Notes: generated by a model not told the origin, from the letters alone. Positions 35,162-46,483 are shown, counted from the first letter of the stretch. The stretch: 64,000 nucleotides of DNA from Bacillus sp. FJAT-49736 (GCF_018343615.1 NZ_JAGYPI010000001.1:2052193-2116192), one strand, 5' to 3'. Numbers and translations: made by a program.

Positions 35162-36922
35162 TTATAATACACTAGCATGACCGTTGTAGATTACACCCCG
35201 GTTTGCATCCACAGTGATTTCTTGTCCATCTTTTATTTTGTCCGTTGCATTATCGACACCTACAATAACAGGCAAGCCAAGATTTATTCCTACCACTGCA
35301 GCATGGCTAGTTAAACCGCCTTCTTCTACAATTAATGCACTGCATTTTTCCAGAACCTGGACCATCTCACGATCTGTTCCAAGTGTTACTAATACCGAAC
35401 CTTCTTTTACTTTCTCCTTTGCTTCTTGTGCATTCCTAGCAATTACAGCTTTTCCATAGCCTGACTTTCTCCCGATACCCTGCCCCTTGGCAAGGATATC
35501 TCCCACTACATGGACCTTCATTAGATTTGTAGTTCCTGCTTCGCCAACTGGTACCCCTGCAGTAATAACTACTAAATCACCATGCTTCACTAAGCTTGTA
35601 TTTAAGCTTTCTTGGACTGCTAATTCCAACATTTCATCCGTAGAAGTAACCTTTTTACCGTATTGCGGATATACTCCCCATACTAATGAAAGTCTGCGAA
35701 CAACAGATTCATTAGAAGTTACCGCTACAATCGGAGCTTTTGGGCGATATTTAGAAATCATTCTAGCTGTATATCCGCTCTCTGTAGGTGTTATGATCGC
35801 TTTTAAATCGAGATTAAGTGCTGTATGAGCAACAGATTGGCAAATGGCATCTGTCATATTATGATCGCTGTTCTTGCTGCGATACGATAATATATCACGA
35901 TGGTCTAAGGCTTCCTCTGCATGAATAGCAATTTTGTACATTGTTTTTACTGCTTCTACCGGATATAATCCTGCAGCAGTTTCCCCTGAAAGCATAATGG
36001 CATCTGTTCCATCAAAAATGGCATTCGCTACATCACTAGCTTCTGCTCTTGTTGGTCTAGGGTTTCTTTGCATAGAATCAAGCATTTGTGTAGCTGTTAT
36101 AACAGGTTTTCCTAATTCATTGCATTTTTTAATTAATTCTTTTTGAACTAGCGGAACAGCCTCGGTAGGGATTTCTACCCCTAAATCTCCCCGCGCTACC
36201 ATTAATCCATCCGATACGTCTAAAATTTCATCAATTTTATCGACGCCTTCTTGATTTTCTATTTTCGGGATAATTTGAATATGTATAGCATTGTTTTCCT
36301 CTAATAGCTTTCGAATTTCCAAAACATCTGATGCTCTTCTTACAAAAGATGCAGCAATAAAATCTAATCCCTGTTCAATTCCAAAAAGAATATCCTTGGC
36401 GTCCTTTTCAGTAATTCCCGGTAAATTCACGGAAACACCTGGAACGTTCACTCCTTTTTTATTTTTAAGGATCCCGCTATTTAGTACCTTAGTAGTAAGT
36501 TCTTTATTGTTATGATCAATACTTGTTACTTCTAGTTCAATAAGTCCATCATCTAAAAGGATTCTAGAACCAACCTCGACATCATCAATTAAGCCTGCGT
36601 AGGTAATGGAAAATTTCTTCGGAGTTCCAAGGACTTCCGTCATTGAGATGATTGTTTCGGTTCCCTCCTTTAATTCAATGGAACCATTTTCCATATCATT
36701 TGTTCTAATTTCCGGACCTTTTGTATCTAATAAAATGGCTACATTTTTCTTTGTATTTGCTGCTGCCGTTCGGATATTTTGTATTCTTTTACCATGCTCC
36801 TCATGGTCACCATGCGAGAAATTTAATCGGGCAACGTTCATCCCTGATTCCATTAATTTTTCCAGCATTTCCACACTTTCGCTGGCTGGACCAATTGTAC
36901 AGACTATCTTCGTTTTTTTCAT
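35162..36922 (-). CDS. pyk: Pyruvate kinase with C-terminal PEP-synthase-like domain
   Basis: A 586-residue enzyme converting PEP and ADP to pyruvate and ATP. The core shows [10 protein letters not shown], the catalytic loop [10 protein letters not shown] and [12 protein letters not shown]. The C-terminal ~110 residues form the extra domain typical of Bacillaceae pyruvate kinase, related to the PEP-utiliser swivelling domain, with the phosphohistidine-like [17 protein letters not shown] lies before the ATG. It is 17 bp downstream of pfkA, in one operon. Confidence 0.97.
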   Translation of the reverse strand: MKKTKIVCTIGPASESVEMLEKLMESGMNVARLNFSHGDHEEHGKRIQNIRTAAANTKKNVAILLDTKGPEIRTNDMENGSIELKEGTETIISMTEVLGTPKKFSITYAGLIDDVEVGSRILLDDGLIELEVTSIDHNNKELTTKVLNSGILKNKKGVNVPGVSVNLPGITEKDAKDILFGIEQGLDFIAASFVRRASDVLEIRKLLEENNAIHIQIIPKIENQEGVDKIDEILDVSDGLMVARGDLGVEIPTEAVPLVQKELIKKCNELGKPVITATQMLDSMQRNPRPTRAEASDVANAIFDGTDAIMLSGETAAGLYPVEAVKTMYKIAIHAEEALDHRDILSYRSKNSDHNMTDAICQSVAHTALNLDLKAIITPTESGYTARMISKYRPKAPIVAVTSNESVVRRLSLVWGVYPQYGKKVTSTDEMLELAVQESLNTSLVKHGDLVVITAGVPVGEAGTTNLMKVHVVGDILAKGQGIGRKSGYGKAVIARNAQEAKEKVKEGSVLVTLGTDREMVQVLEKCSALIVEEGGLTSHAAVVGINLGLPVIVGVDNATDKIKDGQEITVDANRGVIYNGHASVL

Positions 36923-36939
36923 TTTATTCCCTCCGAGAT

Positions 36940-37914
<975 letters not shown>

Positions 37915-37930
37915 TTAATCCGTAATGATG

Positions 37931-38107
37931 TAAGGCTCTTTTCGTAAACTTTGTTGCTTTTGGACCTTTATTAGGGGCAAATACTTAAGTTTCTAGGCAA
38001 ATTCCGCACGAAACATTTAGTTATACGGGTTGATGATCTTATACGAAAGCAACAAGTTAAAATCGTTTTTTGGATTTTAAACAATCTATGCGAAAATAGC
38101 CTTTTGT
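37931..38107. repeat. MITE-like palindromic element, copy B (long form, inverted)
   Basis: Left end AAGGCTCTTTTCGTAAACTT then TTGTTGCTTTTGG; right end CGAAAGCAACAAG (38044-38056), then a side arm GTTAAAATC...GATTTTAAAC and GCGAAAATAGCC. The side arm is at the right, opposite to copies C2 and D, so this copy is inverted. It lies between accA and pfkA. Confidence 0.75.
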
Positions 38108-38251
38108 AATAAACATTTTTAGCTTGTTAAAAGAAAATAATTTCTATCCAAATGATCAACAGTATTCATGAATATTATTAAAATACCACTAATTATCGGT
38201 ATTCACAATTGATTTGATAATTAAAAGCTCAAATCCGAAATAATAGCAAAA

Positions 38252-38266
38252 TTGAAAGCGTTAACG
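38252..38266. promoter_or_regulatory. cre-like site in the accA-pfkA gap
   Basis: TTGAAAGCGTTAACG matches the CcpA cre pattern except the last base. It lies about 350 bp upstream of pfkA and just after the accA hairpin. No obvious promoter was recognised next to it, so its role is uncertain. Confidence 0.4.
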
Positions 38267-38271
38267 ACAAA

Positions 38272-38302
38272 GAAGCAATCGGAACCGTGAACCGATTGCT
38301 TC
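38272..38302 (-). terminator. Hairpin downstream of accA
   Basis: GAAGCAATCGG / CCGATTGCTTC with a 9-nt loop; only a short T-run follows on the minus strand (TTTGTC). Confidence 0.6.
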
Positions 38303-38336
38303 AGACTAAGTACCATCCGAATAATTATTCTTTTAG

Positions 38337-39314
38337 TCATTTCGAATTGACATACTCATTAAACTCCGTAAATTCACCCATTTTTCTATACTTATCAAAA
38401 CGGTCTTGAATTAACTCTTCTGGGCTTAAAGCAAGTAATTGTCTCAATGAGTTTCCCAACACTTTATCGATTGCTTCTGCTTGAGCAAGGATATCCTTAT
38501 GTGCTCCGCCTTTTACCTCAGATATTAATTCGTCAATTACGCGAAGCTCCTTCAAATCTGGAGCAGTAATTTTCATTATATTTGCAGCCTTTTTAGCTTG
38601 TCCTGCATCCTTCCAAAGTAATGCAGCAGCACTTTCTGGTGCAATAACGGAGAACCAGGAATTCTCTAAAATATGGATGTGATTGCCTACTCCAATTCCT
38701 AAAGCACCACCACTTGCACCTTCACCAATAACGATACAAATGATTGGTACCCGAAAACCTGCCATTTCAAATAAATTTTTGGCAATCGATTCGGCAATTC
38801 CGCGTTCTTCAGCAGCCTTTCCCGGATATGCTCCTTTTGTATCAATAAATGTAATGATAGGGCGTCCAAATTTGTCAGCCTGTTTCATTAATCTCAATGC
38901 TTTGCGATATCCTTCAGGATGCGGCATACCAAAATTCCGTCGAATATTTTCCTTTGTATCTTTACCGCGTTGCTGCCCAATAATAGTAACTGGGAGCCCT
39001 TTATATTTTGCAATTCCGCCTACGATAGCTTCATCATCACCGAACAGCCGATCACCATGCAATTCTATAAAATCGGTAAAAAGATGTGGAATATAATCCA
39101 ATGTAGTTGGTCTATTAGGATGTCGGGCAATTTGAACACGATCCCAAGGCTGTATATTTTCATATATATCATTTTCCAGCTTACTTAAGCGTGACTCTAA
39201 TTTTTCAATTTCAGATGATAAATCCACATCAGAGTTTTGAGTAAACTCTTTTAACTCACTTATTTTTTTACGTAATTCAATAAGCGGCTTTTCAAACTCG
39301 AGTTCATTTACCAT
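38337..39314 (-). CDS. accA: Acetyl-CoA carboxylase carboxyltransferase subunit alpha
   Basis: A 325-residue alpha subunit that, with AccD, moves CO2 from biotin-BCCP to acetyl-CoA for fatty acid synthesis. Typical segments are the N-terminal coiled helix, [26 protein letters not shown] and the oxyanion-hole region [14 protein letters not shown]. Its start overlaps the end of accD by 7 bp, which implies translational coupling and equal output of the two subunits. Confidence 0.97.
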   Translation of the reverse strand: MVNELEFEKPLIELRKKISELKEFTQNSDVDLSSEIEKLESRLSKLENDIYENIQPWDRVQIARHPNRPTTLDYIPHLFTDFIELHGDRLFGDDEAIVGGIAKYKGLPVTIIGQQRGKDTKENIRRNFGMPHPEGYRKALRLMKQADKFGRPIITFIDTKGAYPGKAAEERGIAESIAKNLFEMAGFRVPIICIVIGEGASGGALGIGVGNHIHILENSWFSVIAPESAAALLWKDAGQAKKAANIMKITAPDLKELRVIDELISEVKGGAHKDILAQAEAIDKVLGNSLRQLLALSPEELIQDRFDKYRKMGEFTEFNEYVNSK

Positions 39315-40177
39315 TGCAACTCACCTACCTGCTGATGAATTTCGAGGACGGTTGTAATTTTTTCCTTTAATTCCAATCGTGATATCACGGCGTCCAACTG
39401 ACCATGCTTTACTAAGAACTCTGCTGTTTGAAATTCTGCAGGGAGTTCTTCCCGAATAGTTTGTTCAATAATTCTGCGTCCGGCGAAACCAATCAATGCG
39501 CCAGGCTCAGAAAAATTATAATCACCAAGAGATGCAAAACTAGCCGTCACACCGCCTGTGGTTGGGTGAGTCATAATGGTAATAAATAATCCGCCATTAT
39601 CACTGAACTTTTTCAAGGCTGCACTTGTTTTTGCCATTTGCATTAATGAAAGGACGCCTTCCTGCATCCTTGCACCGCCAGAAGCAGTAAAAATAATAAA
39701 AGGAAGATGTCTTTTATCTGCCTCTTCAATAGCACGTGTTATTTTTTCTCCTACAACTGATCCCATACTTCCCATACGGAAAGAGGCATCCATGATGGCA
39801 AGAACAATTTCATGGTCATTAACCTTACCTGTTCCGGTTAAAACCGCCTCATTCATTTTGGTTTTTTGGCGATCCTTCTCAAGCTTGTCTAAATACCCAG
39901 GAAAGCCAAGTGGGTTCTCAGAGATCAATTCGCTATCCATTTCTAAGAATGTACCTTCATCAATAAAACTCTCAACACGTTCATAAGCATTCATTTGTAG
40001 ATGATATCCACAGTGCAAACAAACTTTCAGGTTTTTCTCTAATTCCTTCGTATACAAGATCTTACGACAATTCGGGCATTTGGACATAATCCCTTCAGGG
40101 ACATCGTGTTTTGCCGCTTCTGAAGGAATGGTTGCATACTTTTTCTTTTTAGGTTTTGTAAAAAAATCTTTCAGCAA
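39308..40177 (-). CDS. accD: Acetyl-CoA carboxylase carboxyltransferase subunit beta
   Basis: The 289-residue beta subunit of the carboxyltransferase. The Zn-ribbon (CPNC near 34-37 and CLHCGYH near 53-59) is intact, followed by the crotonase-like core with [20 protein letters not shown] and [12 protein letters not shown]. It starts with TTG (40177) after AAGGAGG. It is coupled to accA downstream; a palindromic repeat separates it from the regulator gene upstream. Confidence 0.97.
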   Translation of the reverse strand: MLKDFFTKPKKKKYATIPSEAAKHDVPEGIMSKCPNCRKILYTKELEKNLKVCLHCGYHLQMNAYERVESFIDEGTFLEMDSELISENPLGFPGYLDKLEKDRQKTKMNEAVLTGTGKVNDHEIVLAIMDASFRMGSMGSVVGEKITRAIEEADKRHLPFIIFTASGGARMQEGVLSLMQMAKTSAALKKFSDNGGLFITIMTHPTTGGVTASFASLGDYNFSEPGALIGFAGRRIIEQTIREELPAEFQTAEFLVKHGQLDAVISRLELKEKITTVLEIHQQVGELQW

Positions 40178-40217
40178 AATTAATCCTCCTTTTCAATACT
40201 GGGAAGCAGCTTATAAA

Positions 40218-40384
40218 TAGGCAGTTTTCTTAGATTGTTGCTTTTTTATATTGTTATAAATCCTAATGTAGGCTTTGTTTCGGGAATCTTTTCTTGAAAA
40301 GATTATTCATTTTCAACCCAGATAATTATTTTTATAAAGTTTTTAGTCTACAAAAGCAACATAGTTTTAAGAAAAGAGCCTTAT
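40218..40384. repeat. MITE-like palindromic element, copy C1 (short form)
   Basis: Left end TAGGCAGTTTTCTTAGATTG then TTGCTTTT; right end ACAAAAGCAACATAG then TTTTAAGAAAAGAGCCTTA. The inner ATCCTAATGTAGGCTTTGTT is shared with copy C2. It lies between the FadR-type regulator and accD. Confidence 0.78.
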
Positions 40385-40461
40385 ATTAATTAATCTTTTA
40401 CAATTTAGCTTATTTTCGTAAAAAATTATGTTAAAATTGGTCGAAATTTTTTCGACACTTT

Positions 40462-41085
40462 TCACATTGTATCATAGATTGTGATAGCTTGTTCTACATT
40501 ACATTCCATAATTGAGGCAATTAAGAAATGATATTTATTTTTATTTATTATTTTCTCTTTCCCAGAGACTAATTGTGACGAATATTCATTAATTATTTGC
40601 CAAATTTTTAATAACAACCTATTTTCGGTTATGAGGATTAGTTGATAATAAAAACAATCCTCCGAAATCATTTCATCTGTTTCCAGTTGTTTTTTGATCT
40701 TATTTATTTTATCCATATATTGTTTATCCGCAACAAGCCTTATCACATCTTTTTCAATAAGTGCTTTTGTTTCTAATACATCCTGCCTTACTTGCGAATC
40801 TTGTAAGATAAATGTACTTAGCAGTTCCACTAAATGATGATTTGTAAAATCACGAAGAAACGTCCCTTCCCCTCGGCGAGTTTCAATTAAGCCTAATAAT
40901 TCCAAAGCTCTAAAAGCTTCTCTAACAGAAGAGCGTCCTACATTAAGACGCTCTGATAATTCTCTTTCTGAAGGTAGCTTATCACCTGGTGAAAGCTGAT
41001 CCTTTGTAATCATTTCGCGAATCTGGTGAACAATTTCAATGTATAGCTTTGTTTTGTTAATACTTGTGCTCACTAATCCAATCAC
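40462..41085 (-). CDS. FadR-family (GntR) transcriptional regulator
   Basis: A 207-residue regulator with an N-terminal winged helix-turn-helix (QLSPGDKLPSERELSERLNVGRSSVREAFRALE across about 28-62) and an FCD-type all-helical C-domain that usually binds a small acid. The C-domain looks short for the family. The first GTG (41085) overlaps the malic enzyme stop (GTGA); a second GTG is four codons later. The position between malic enzyme and accDA suggests a link to central carbon or fatty-acid metabolism, but the ligand and targets are not readable. Confidence 0.83.
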   Translation of the reverse strand: MIGLVSTSINKTKLYIEIVHQIREMITKDQLSPGDKLPSERELSERLNVGRSSVREAFRALELLGLIETRRGEGTFLRDFTNHHLVELLSTFILQDSQVRQDVLETKALIEKDVIRLVADKQYMDKINKIKKQLETDEMISEDCFYYQLILITENRLLLKIWQIINEYSSQLVSGKEKIINKNKYHFLIASIMECNVEQAITIYDTM

Positions 41086-42320
41086 TCGCTTTTTCCAATT
41101 GCAGAAAGTCTCATCGTTTTAGACCTAACTTCTTCAGGATCGACCTTTATTCTGGCAACCCCCGTTTCCATCGCGGCACGTGCTACCGCTGCTGCAACGG
41201 CTGGAGCCACCCTTGGATCAAATGGTCTTGGGATAACATAGTCAGAATGAAGTTCATTTTCCTCAATCAGACTTGCAATTGCCTCGACCGCCGCTTGCTT
41301 CATTTTTTCATTAATATGAGTAGCGCGCACATCCAATGCTCCACGGAAAATTCCTGGAAAGGCAAGAACATTGTTTACTTGGTTTGGAAAATCAGATCTG
41401 CCGGTTCCGATTACAGAAGCACCTGCTGCTTTTGCATCCTCGGGCATAATTTCCGGATCCGGATTTGCCATAGCAAAAATTATTGGATCTGGATTCATGG
41501 ATGTAACCATTTCTTTTGTCAAGGCACCTGCAACGGATACCCCAATAAATACATCGGCACCTTTAATAACATCAGCTAAAGTACCTTCTTCTTTATTGCG
41601 GTTTGTGTATTTAGCAACCTCTGCCTTGATGCTATTCATTCCGTAAGAACGTCCTTCAAAAATAGCACCCTTTGAGTCGCACATAACGATATCGCGGACA
41701 CCGTAATGATAAAGTAATTTAATAATAGCAATTCCTGCAGCGCCTGCACCGCTTGCGACTACTTTTATTTCAGACATTTTCTTACCGACAATTTTAAGAG
41801 CATTCACTAATCCTGCAACGGTAACAATTGCAGTTCCATGCTGGTCATCATGAAAAACAGGAATATTTACTTCCTTTTTCAATCTTTCTTCGACTTCAAA
41901 ACAATGTGGAGCGGAAATATCTTCTAAATTGACACCGCCAAAAGTTGGCTCCAGCAATTTTACTGTTTCTACGATTTTATCTACTTCTGTTGAATTTAAA
42001 CAGATTGGAAAAGCATCAACACCCGCAAAGCTTTTAAATAACACTGCTTTCCCTTCCATTACAGGAAGTGCAGCCTCCGGCCCGATATTCCCTAAGCCTA
42101 AAACAGCTGTACCATCTGTTACAACAGCTACCATATTCCCTTTCATGGTATATTCATAAACGGTTTCGGGTTTGTCATAAATCATTTTACATGGTTCAGC
42201 TACACCCGGTGAATATGCAAGGCTTAAATCCTTTGCATTCTTCACCTCTACTTTAGACTTGGATTCAAGCTTCCCTTTATTTATACGGTGCATATGTAAT
42301 GCTTCTTCTCGTAAAGACAT
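41082..42320 (-). CDS. ytsJ: NAD(P)-dependent malic enzyme (YtsJ-like)
   Basis: A 412-residue short-form malic enzyme converting malate to pyruvate and CO2. Key segments: YSPGVAEPCK near 32-42, DGTAVLGLGNIGP, metal-binding EDISAPHCFEVE and DDQHGTAIVT, and the Rossmann motif VVASGAGAAGIA. No ACT or phosphotransacetylase domain is attached. AAGGAGTG precedes the ATG. It lies between dnaE and accDA as in B. subtilis, where YtsJ is the main NADPH-forming malic enzyme. Confidence 0.93.
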   Translation of the reverse strand: MSLREEALHMHRINKGKLESKSKVEVKNAKDLSLAYSPGVAEPCKMIYDKPETVYEYTMKGNMVAVVTDGTAVLGLGNIGPEAALPVMEGKAVLFKSFAGVDAFPICLNSTEVDKIVETVKLLEPTFGGVNLEDISAPHCFEVEERLKKEVNIPVFHDDQHGTAIVTVAGLVNALKIVGKKMSEIKVVASGAGAAGIAIIKLLYHYGVRDIVMCDSKGAIFEGRSYGMNSIKAEVAKYTNRNKEEGTLADVIKGADVFIGVSVAGALTKEMVTSMNPDPIIFAMANPDPEIMPEDAKAAGASVIGTGRSDFPNQVNNVLAFPGIFRGALDVRATHINEKMKQAAVEAIASLIEENELHSDYVIPRPFDPRVAPAVAAAVARAAMETGVARIKVDPEEVRSKTMRLSAIGKSE

Positions 42321-42341
42321 GATTTCACTCCTTCATTCGCT

Positions 42342-42536
42342 AAAGCTGTTTGCTCATAGTTAGTTAAAATCCAAAAACCGGTTTTAACTTGTTGCTTTTA
42401 GTATATTGTTGTCCATTCTAATATAGGCTTCGTTTCAGGGCACTTTTTCTTAAAAGCAATACTCGTTAACAAAAAATTTAGGATGTTAATAAGGTTTTCA
42501 TCTGTAAAAGCAACATGTTTAAGAAAACACCCTACC
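42342..42536. repeat. MITE-like palindromic element, copy C2 (long form)
   Basis: Left side arm GTTAAAATCC...GGTTTTAAC (42363-42388), then TTGTTGCTTTTAGTA; right end GTAAAAGCAACATG, then TTTAAGAAAACACCCTA. The inner TCTAATATAGGCTTCGTTTC is shared with C1. It fills the dnaE to malic enzyme gap. Confidence 0.78.
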
Positions 42537-42624
42537 TAGAAACCACTCTATTTCATTTTCGAAGTGGTCTGACCACACATGTCTATTAAATAATATAACA
42601 TATTGATCTGGCAAGTAAAAAATA

Positions 42625-45600
42625 TTATTGTAAAATCACATTACCGTCTCCTAGTAGCTCTTTTAAAAGGAGTAAGCATTCTTCCGAGCCATTTACCCAT
42701 TCTTTTTTAGTCAACTGTACCGTTCTGTTATTTGTTTCGTAATATACAACAACAGGTGTCTCTCCCGGAAATTCGCTTATAATCTTTTTGACATTTTTTA
42801 TAACAGTCGTAGAGTTGATATCATTGGAAAATCGCAAATATAATTTTTCCTTTTTATATTGATAATTTTTAACAATCTCATCAATATCTTTGATTTTCTG
42901 CACAATAATTTGCAGCTTGCCATTTCTTTCTTCTACATCACCTTCCAAAACAGCAATTTGTCCTTGTTTGCATACATTGCTATATTTTCGATATACATTT
43001 GGGAAGATAACAGCATCTAATTCTTCTGTCGCATCACTTATTTCTAAGAATCCCATTACTTCCCCTTTTTTGGTGCGAATTGATTTAAATTCATGGATAT
43101 ACACTGCAAACTTGCTATGTTTTTGTCCTTTTTTTACATCTACTAGATAGGTGACACCTATATTCTCTAGCATTTCTCTGTATGGGCTAACAGGATGATC
43201 AGATAAATATAATCCTAATACTTGTTTTTCAAATAACAGCTTATCCATAATCTTCATTTCTTCAACTTCCATATATTTTGGTTTAAGCTGAAAAATTTCA
43301 TCCTCCGAAAACAGGTCATAACCTTGTATTTCCGGTTTTACTAGTGCTGCATGATCAATCGCAATGTCCAAGCTTGCCAATAAAGTTGCACGATCCTCAC
43401 GGAAATCATCCAATGCTCCAGCAAAGACCAGGGATTCCAACACTTTACGATTCAATGCCTTCCCTGAGACTCGAATACATAAATCAAATAGATCAGCAAA
43501 AATCTTGGCTTGCCTTGCTTCCATTATTTCCTTTAATGATGCCATGCCTACTCCTTTAATTGCCGCCAAACTATAACGTATACAACCCTTTTCGACCACA
43601 AATGGATAGTAGCTATGGTTGATGGAAGGAGGTAGGATTCTTATCCCCATTTGCCTTGCTTCTCTAATATATTGCGAGATTTTATCCTCATTTCCAATCG
43701 CAGACGTTAGTAGAGCTGACATAAAATAGAGCGGGTAATGGGCTTTGAGATAGGCAAGCTGATATGCAATATAGCTATATGCTACTGCATGGCTGCGGTT
43801 AAATCCATAGTTGGCAAAACGGACTATTAAATCGTATAGTTCATTTGCCGTTCGACTATCATATCCCTTTGCTATCGCACCTTTTACAAAATGAGCTCTT
43901 TCCGTATCCAATACTTCCTTTTTCTTTTTGGAAACGGCTCTGCGCAACAAATCTGCCTCACCTAAAGAAAAACCAGCCATTATAGAGGCAATTTGCATGA
44001 TCTGCTCCTGATAGACAATAACACCATATGTTTTTTTCAAAATAGGTTCTAAATCTGGGTGAGGATATTGGATTGGTTCTTCCCCATGTTTACGTTTTAT
44101 ATATGTTGGGATATTTTCCATTGGACCTGGCCTATATAAGGCATTAACTGCAACAATATCCTCAAAATTTGATGGTTTTAACCTTTCCAGAACGCTTCTC
44201 ATTCCGTCTGACTCAAGCTGAAAGATACCTGTTGTATTGCCTTTGCTTAGCAATTCAAATGTTTTTTCATCAGAAAGTGGCAGCTTCTTTATATCTATTT
44301 TCGTTCCTATTCCTTTATTGATGCTGGTTACAATTCTTTCAATGAGAGATAAATTTCTTAGACCTAAAAAGTCCATTTTCAATAAACCGATTTCTTCTAA
44401 AATATCCATTGGGAATTGGGTCAAATGAACACCATCATGGCCTTCCTGAATAGGTATTATATTAATTAAAGGCTTATCGCTTATAACTACCCCTGCTGCA
44501 TGTGTAGAAGTATGTCTAGGCAAGCCCTCGAGCTTTAATGCAGTTGAAAAAAGCTTCTTATGCTGCTCTGATTGCTGGACAAAGCTTCTTAGTTTTTCCG
44601 ATTGCTGATAAGCACCATTTAACGTTGTACCTGGTTTGGATGGGATGAGCCTCGAGAGCTGTTCTAATTCTTTCGTATTGAAACCAAAGACACGTGCTAC
44701 ATCTCTTACTGCTGCCTTCGCAGCAAGAGTTCCAAATGTAAGAATTTGCGCAACATGCAGTTTTCCGTACTTTTCCGCCACATAGCGAATGACTTCATCA
44801 CGGCGATGGTCCGGAAAATCAATATCAATGTCTGGCATGGTAATTCTTTCCGGATTTAAAAACCTTTCAAATAGCAATTCATGCTCTATTGGGTCTACAT
44901 CCGTAATATTTAGAGTATACGCAACTAATGAACCGGCAGCAGAGCCCCGTCCTGGCCCTGTTAAAATATCATTTTGACGAGCAAACCTCATAAAATCCCA
45001 TACAATTAGAAAATAATCATTGAATTGCATTCTACCTATTATTTTTAATTCGTAATTTAATCTTTCGAGGTATGTAGAGTTAATGTTGACGATTCGCTCT
45101 TTCAGTCCATGCAAACAAAGTTCCCGAAGCAAGTCATCTGTTGTTTGATTTTCCTCTAGCGGAAACTTGGGCAATAGCCTCTGTTCCATTTTAATTTCCA
45201 GCTTACAGGATTCCGCTAATCTAATCGTATTCTCCAAAGAATCAACTTCATCAGCAAATAGCTGAACCATTTCTTCTTTTGACTTGAAATAATATTCTTC
45301 TGACCTTAAAGTGGTTCGCGTTTCATCACTTAATTTCAAGCCTTCGCCAATGGCAAGCAAACACTCATGGCTGAACGCATCTTCCTTCTCTATATATTTC
45401 ACATTATTGGATACAATTGTTTGAATACCGAGCTCTCTCCCAATCTCTTTAAGCTTTTGATTGATTAGTTGATTCTCGGGAAGCAAATGATTTTGCAAGG
45501 ATAAAAAAAAGGAATTGGCTTCGAATAGCTGTTGATAAAATTTCGCTGTTTCCAATGCTTTTTCCGTATCGTTTTCCAATAATAAGGCTTCAATTTCCCC

Positions 45601-45987
45601 TTCTATTCCTGGAGAAAAAGCAAATAATCCTTCTCTATAGCCCCTTAGCCATTTGGGTGGGATTCCTGTAGGAGATACCGTTTGTATGGCACTGGAAATT
45701 TTCATTAAATTCTCATATCCCTTTTCGTTCTTGGCTAATAGAACCATAGGAAAGGATTTAATTTCCTTTGTTTCACTCAAAACATCAGCAGTTAATCCAA
45801 TAATTGGTTTTATTCCATTTTGAACGCACTCTTTATAAAAAGGAATTACTCCATACAAAACATTTCGATCTGTTATGGCAAGTGTTTGATATTTATACTT
45901 TACTGCCTGCTCCACCAATTTTTTTATCGAAACAGTGCTCGTTAATAAACTAAATGCTGTGGATATTTGAAGGTGTATAAAAGACAT
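42625..45987 (-). CDS. dnaE: DNA polymerase III subunit alpha (DnaE)
   Basis: The 1120-residue DnaE, the error-prone primer-extending polymerase of Firmicutes; the main replicase there is PolC. The N-terminal PHP domain is degenerate at its first metal motif (HLQISTAFSLL). The palm carries GPGRGSAAGSLVAY and the catalytic PDIDIDFPDHRRDEV near 375-395, then NRSHAVAYSYIAYQLA, and an OB-fold near 970-1060. AAAGGTGGG precedes the ATG. Confidence 0.96.
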   Translation of the reverse strand: MSFIHLQISTAFSLLTSTVSIKKLVEQAVKYKYQTLAITDRNVLYGVIPFYKECVQNGIKPIIGLTADVLSETKEIKSFPMVLLAKNEKGYENLMKISSAIQTVSPTGIPPKWLRGYREGLFAFSPGIEGEIEALLLENDTEKALETAKFYQQLFEANSFFLSLQNHLLPENQLINQKLKEIGRELGIQTIVSNNVKYIEKEDAFSHECLLAIGEGLKLSDETRTTLRSEEYYFKSKEEMVQLFADEVDSLENTIRLAESCKLEIKMEQRLLPKFPLEENQTTDDLLRELCLHGLKERIVNINSTYLERLNYELKIIGRMQFNDYFLIVWDFMRFARQNDILTGPGRGSAAGSLVAYTLNITDVDPIEHELLFERFLNPERITMPDIDIDFPDHRRDEVIRYVAEKYGKLHVAQILTFGTLAAKAAVRDVARVFGFNTKELEQLSRLIPSKPGTTLNGAYQQSEKLRSFVQQSEQHKKLFSTALKLEGLPRHTSTHAAGVVISDKPLINIIPIQEGHDGVHLTQFPMDILEEIGLLKMDFLGLRNLSLIERIVTSINKGIGTKIDIKKLPLSDEKTFELLSKGNTTGIFQLESDGMRSVLERLKPSNFEDIVAVNALYRPGPMENIPTYIKRKHGEEPIQYPHPDLEPILKKTYGVIVYQEQIMQIASIMAGFSLGEADLLRRAVSKKKKEVLDTERAHFVKGAIAKGYDSRTANELYDLIVRFANYGFNRSHAVAYSYIAYQLAYLKAHYPLYFMSALLTSAIGNEDKISQYIREARQMGIRILPPSINHSYYPFVVEKGCIRYSLAAIKGVGMASLKEIMEARQAKIFADLFDLCIRVSGKALNRKVLESLVFAGALDDFREDRATLLASLDIAIDHAALVKPEIQGYDLFSEDEIFQLKPKYMEVEEMKIMDKLLFEKQVLGLYLSDHPVSPYREMLENIGVTYLVDVKKGQKHSKFAVYIHEFKSIRTKKGEVMGFLEISDATEELDAVIFPNVYRKYSNVCKQGQIAVLEGDVEERNGKLQIIVQKIKDIDEIVKNYQYKKEKLYLRFSNDINSTTVIKNVKKIISEFPGETPVVVYYETNNRTVQLTKKEWVNGSEECLLLLKELLGDGNVILQ

Positions 45988-46087
45988 CGTATTCCCACCT
46001 TTTTTAACTTCTTTTTTTTATTATAAATCGCATAACCAAAAAAGGAAAATACGTTCTCATTTGCTTGGACCATTTTTTATAATTCGT

Positions 46088-46116
46088 TTCATATCCGTTC
46101 ATGCTGTCCCATATAG
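46088..46116 (+). promoter_or_regulatory. Possible sigma-E promoter of ytrHI
   Basis: TCATAT (46088-46093), 15-bp gap, CATATAGT (46109-46116), resembling the sigma-E -35/-10 pair. It lies 38 bp upstream of the ytrH start. Sigma-E control is known for ytrHI in B. subtilis. Confidence 0.45.
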
Positions 46117-46153
46117 TGTAGTAAGGGAAAATAACATGACGGAGTTGGTATTA

Positions 46154-46483
46154 GTGAATGAAGCATTTTTTCCAGCATTCTTTAATAGTTTTTTTATTGG
46201 TTTTGGTGTCATGATCGGAGGTACATTAATAGGCGGACTCGCCTCTTTCATTACAGGACAACCCCTTCTAACGGAAATTACTAGAATTTCCAGCGGATTA
46301 AGAATTTGGGCTATTATTGCTGCTATTGGAGGTACATTCGATACTGTTTACAGCTTTGAAAAAGGGTTTTTGGATGGGGCAACAAAGGATATTGTAAAAC
46401 AATTTCTACTTATTTTATCGGCCATGGGAGGAGCTAATACCGCTGCATTAATTATCTCCTGGCTAACTCAGGAGCATGTATAA
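46154..46483 (+). CDS. ytrH: Sporulation membrane protein YtrH
   Basis: A 109-residue protein with three predicted membrane segments and the YtrH core FGVMIGGTLIGGLASFITGQ. It is a mother-cell sporulation protein needed for full spore resistance in B. subtilis; its mechanism is unknown. The GTG at 46154 is chosen because ACGGAG lies 9 bp upstream. The 46061 ATG would add a non-homologous extension without a site. Its stop overlaps the ytrI start. Confidence 0.88.
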   Translation: MNEAFFPAFFNSFFIGFGVMIGGTLIGGLASFITGQPLLTEITRISSGLRIWAIIAAIGGTFDTVYSFEKGFLDGATKDIVKQFLLILSAMGGANTAALIISWLTQEHV

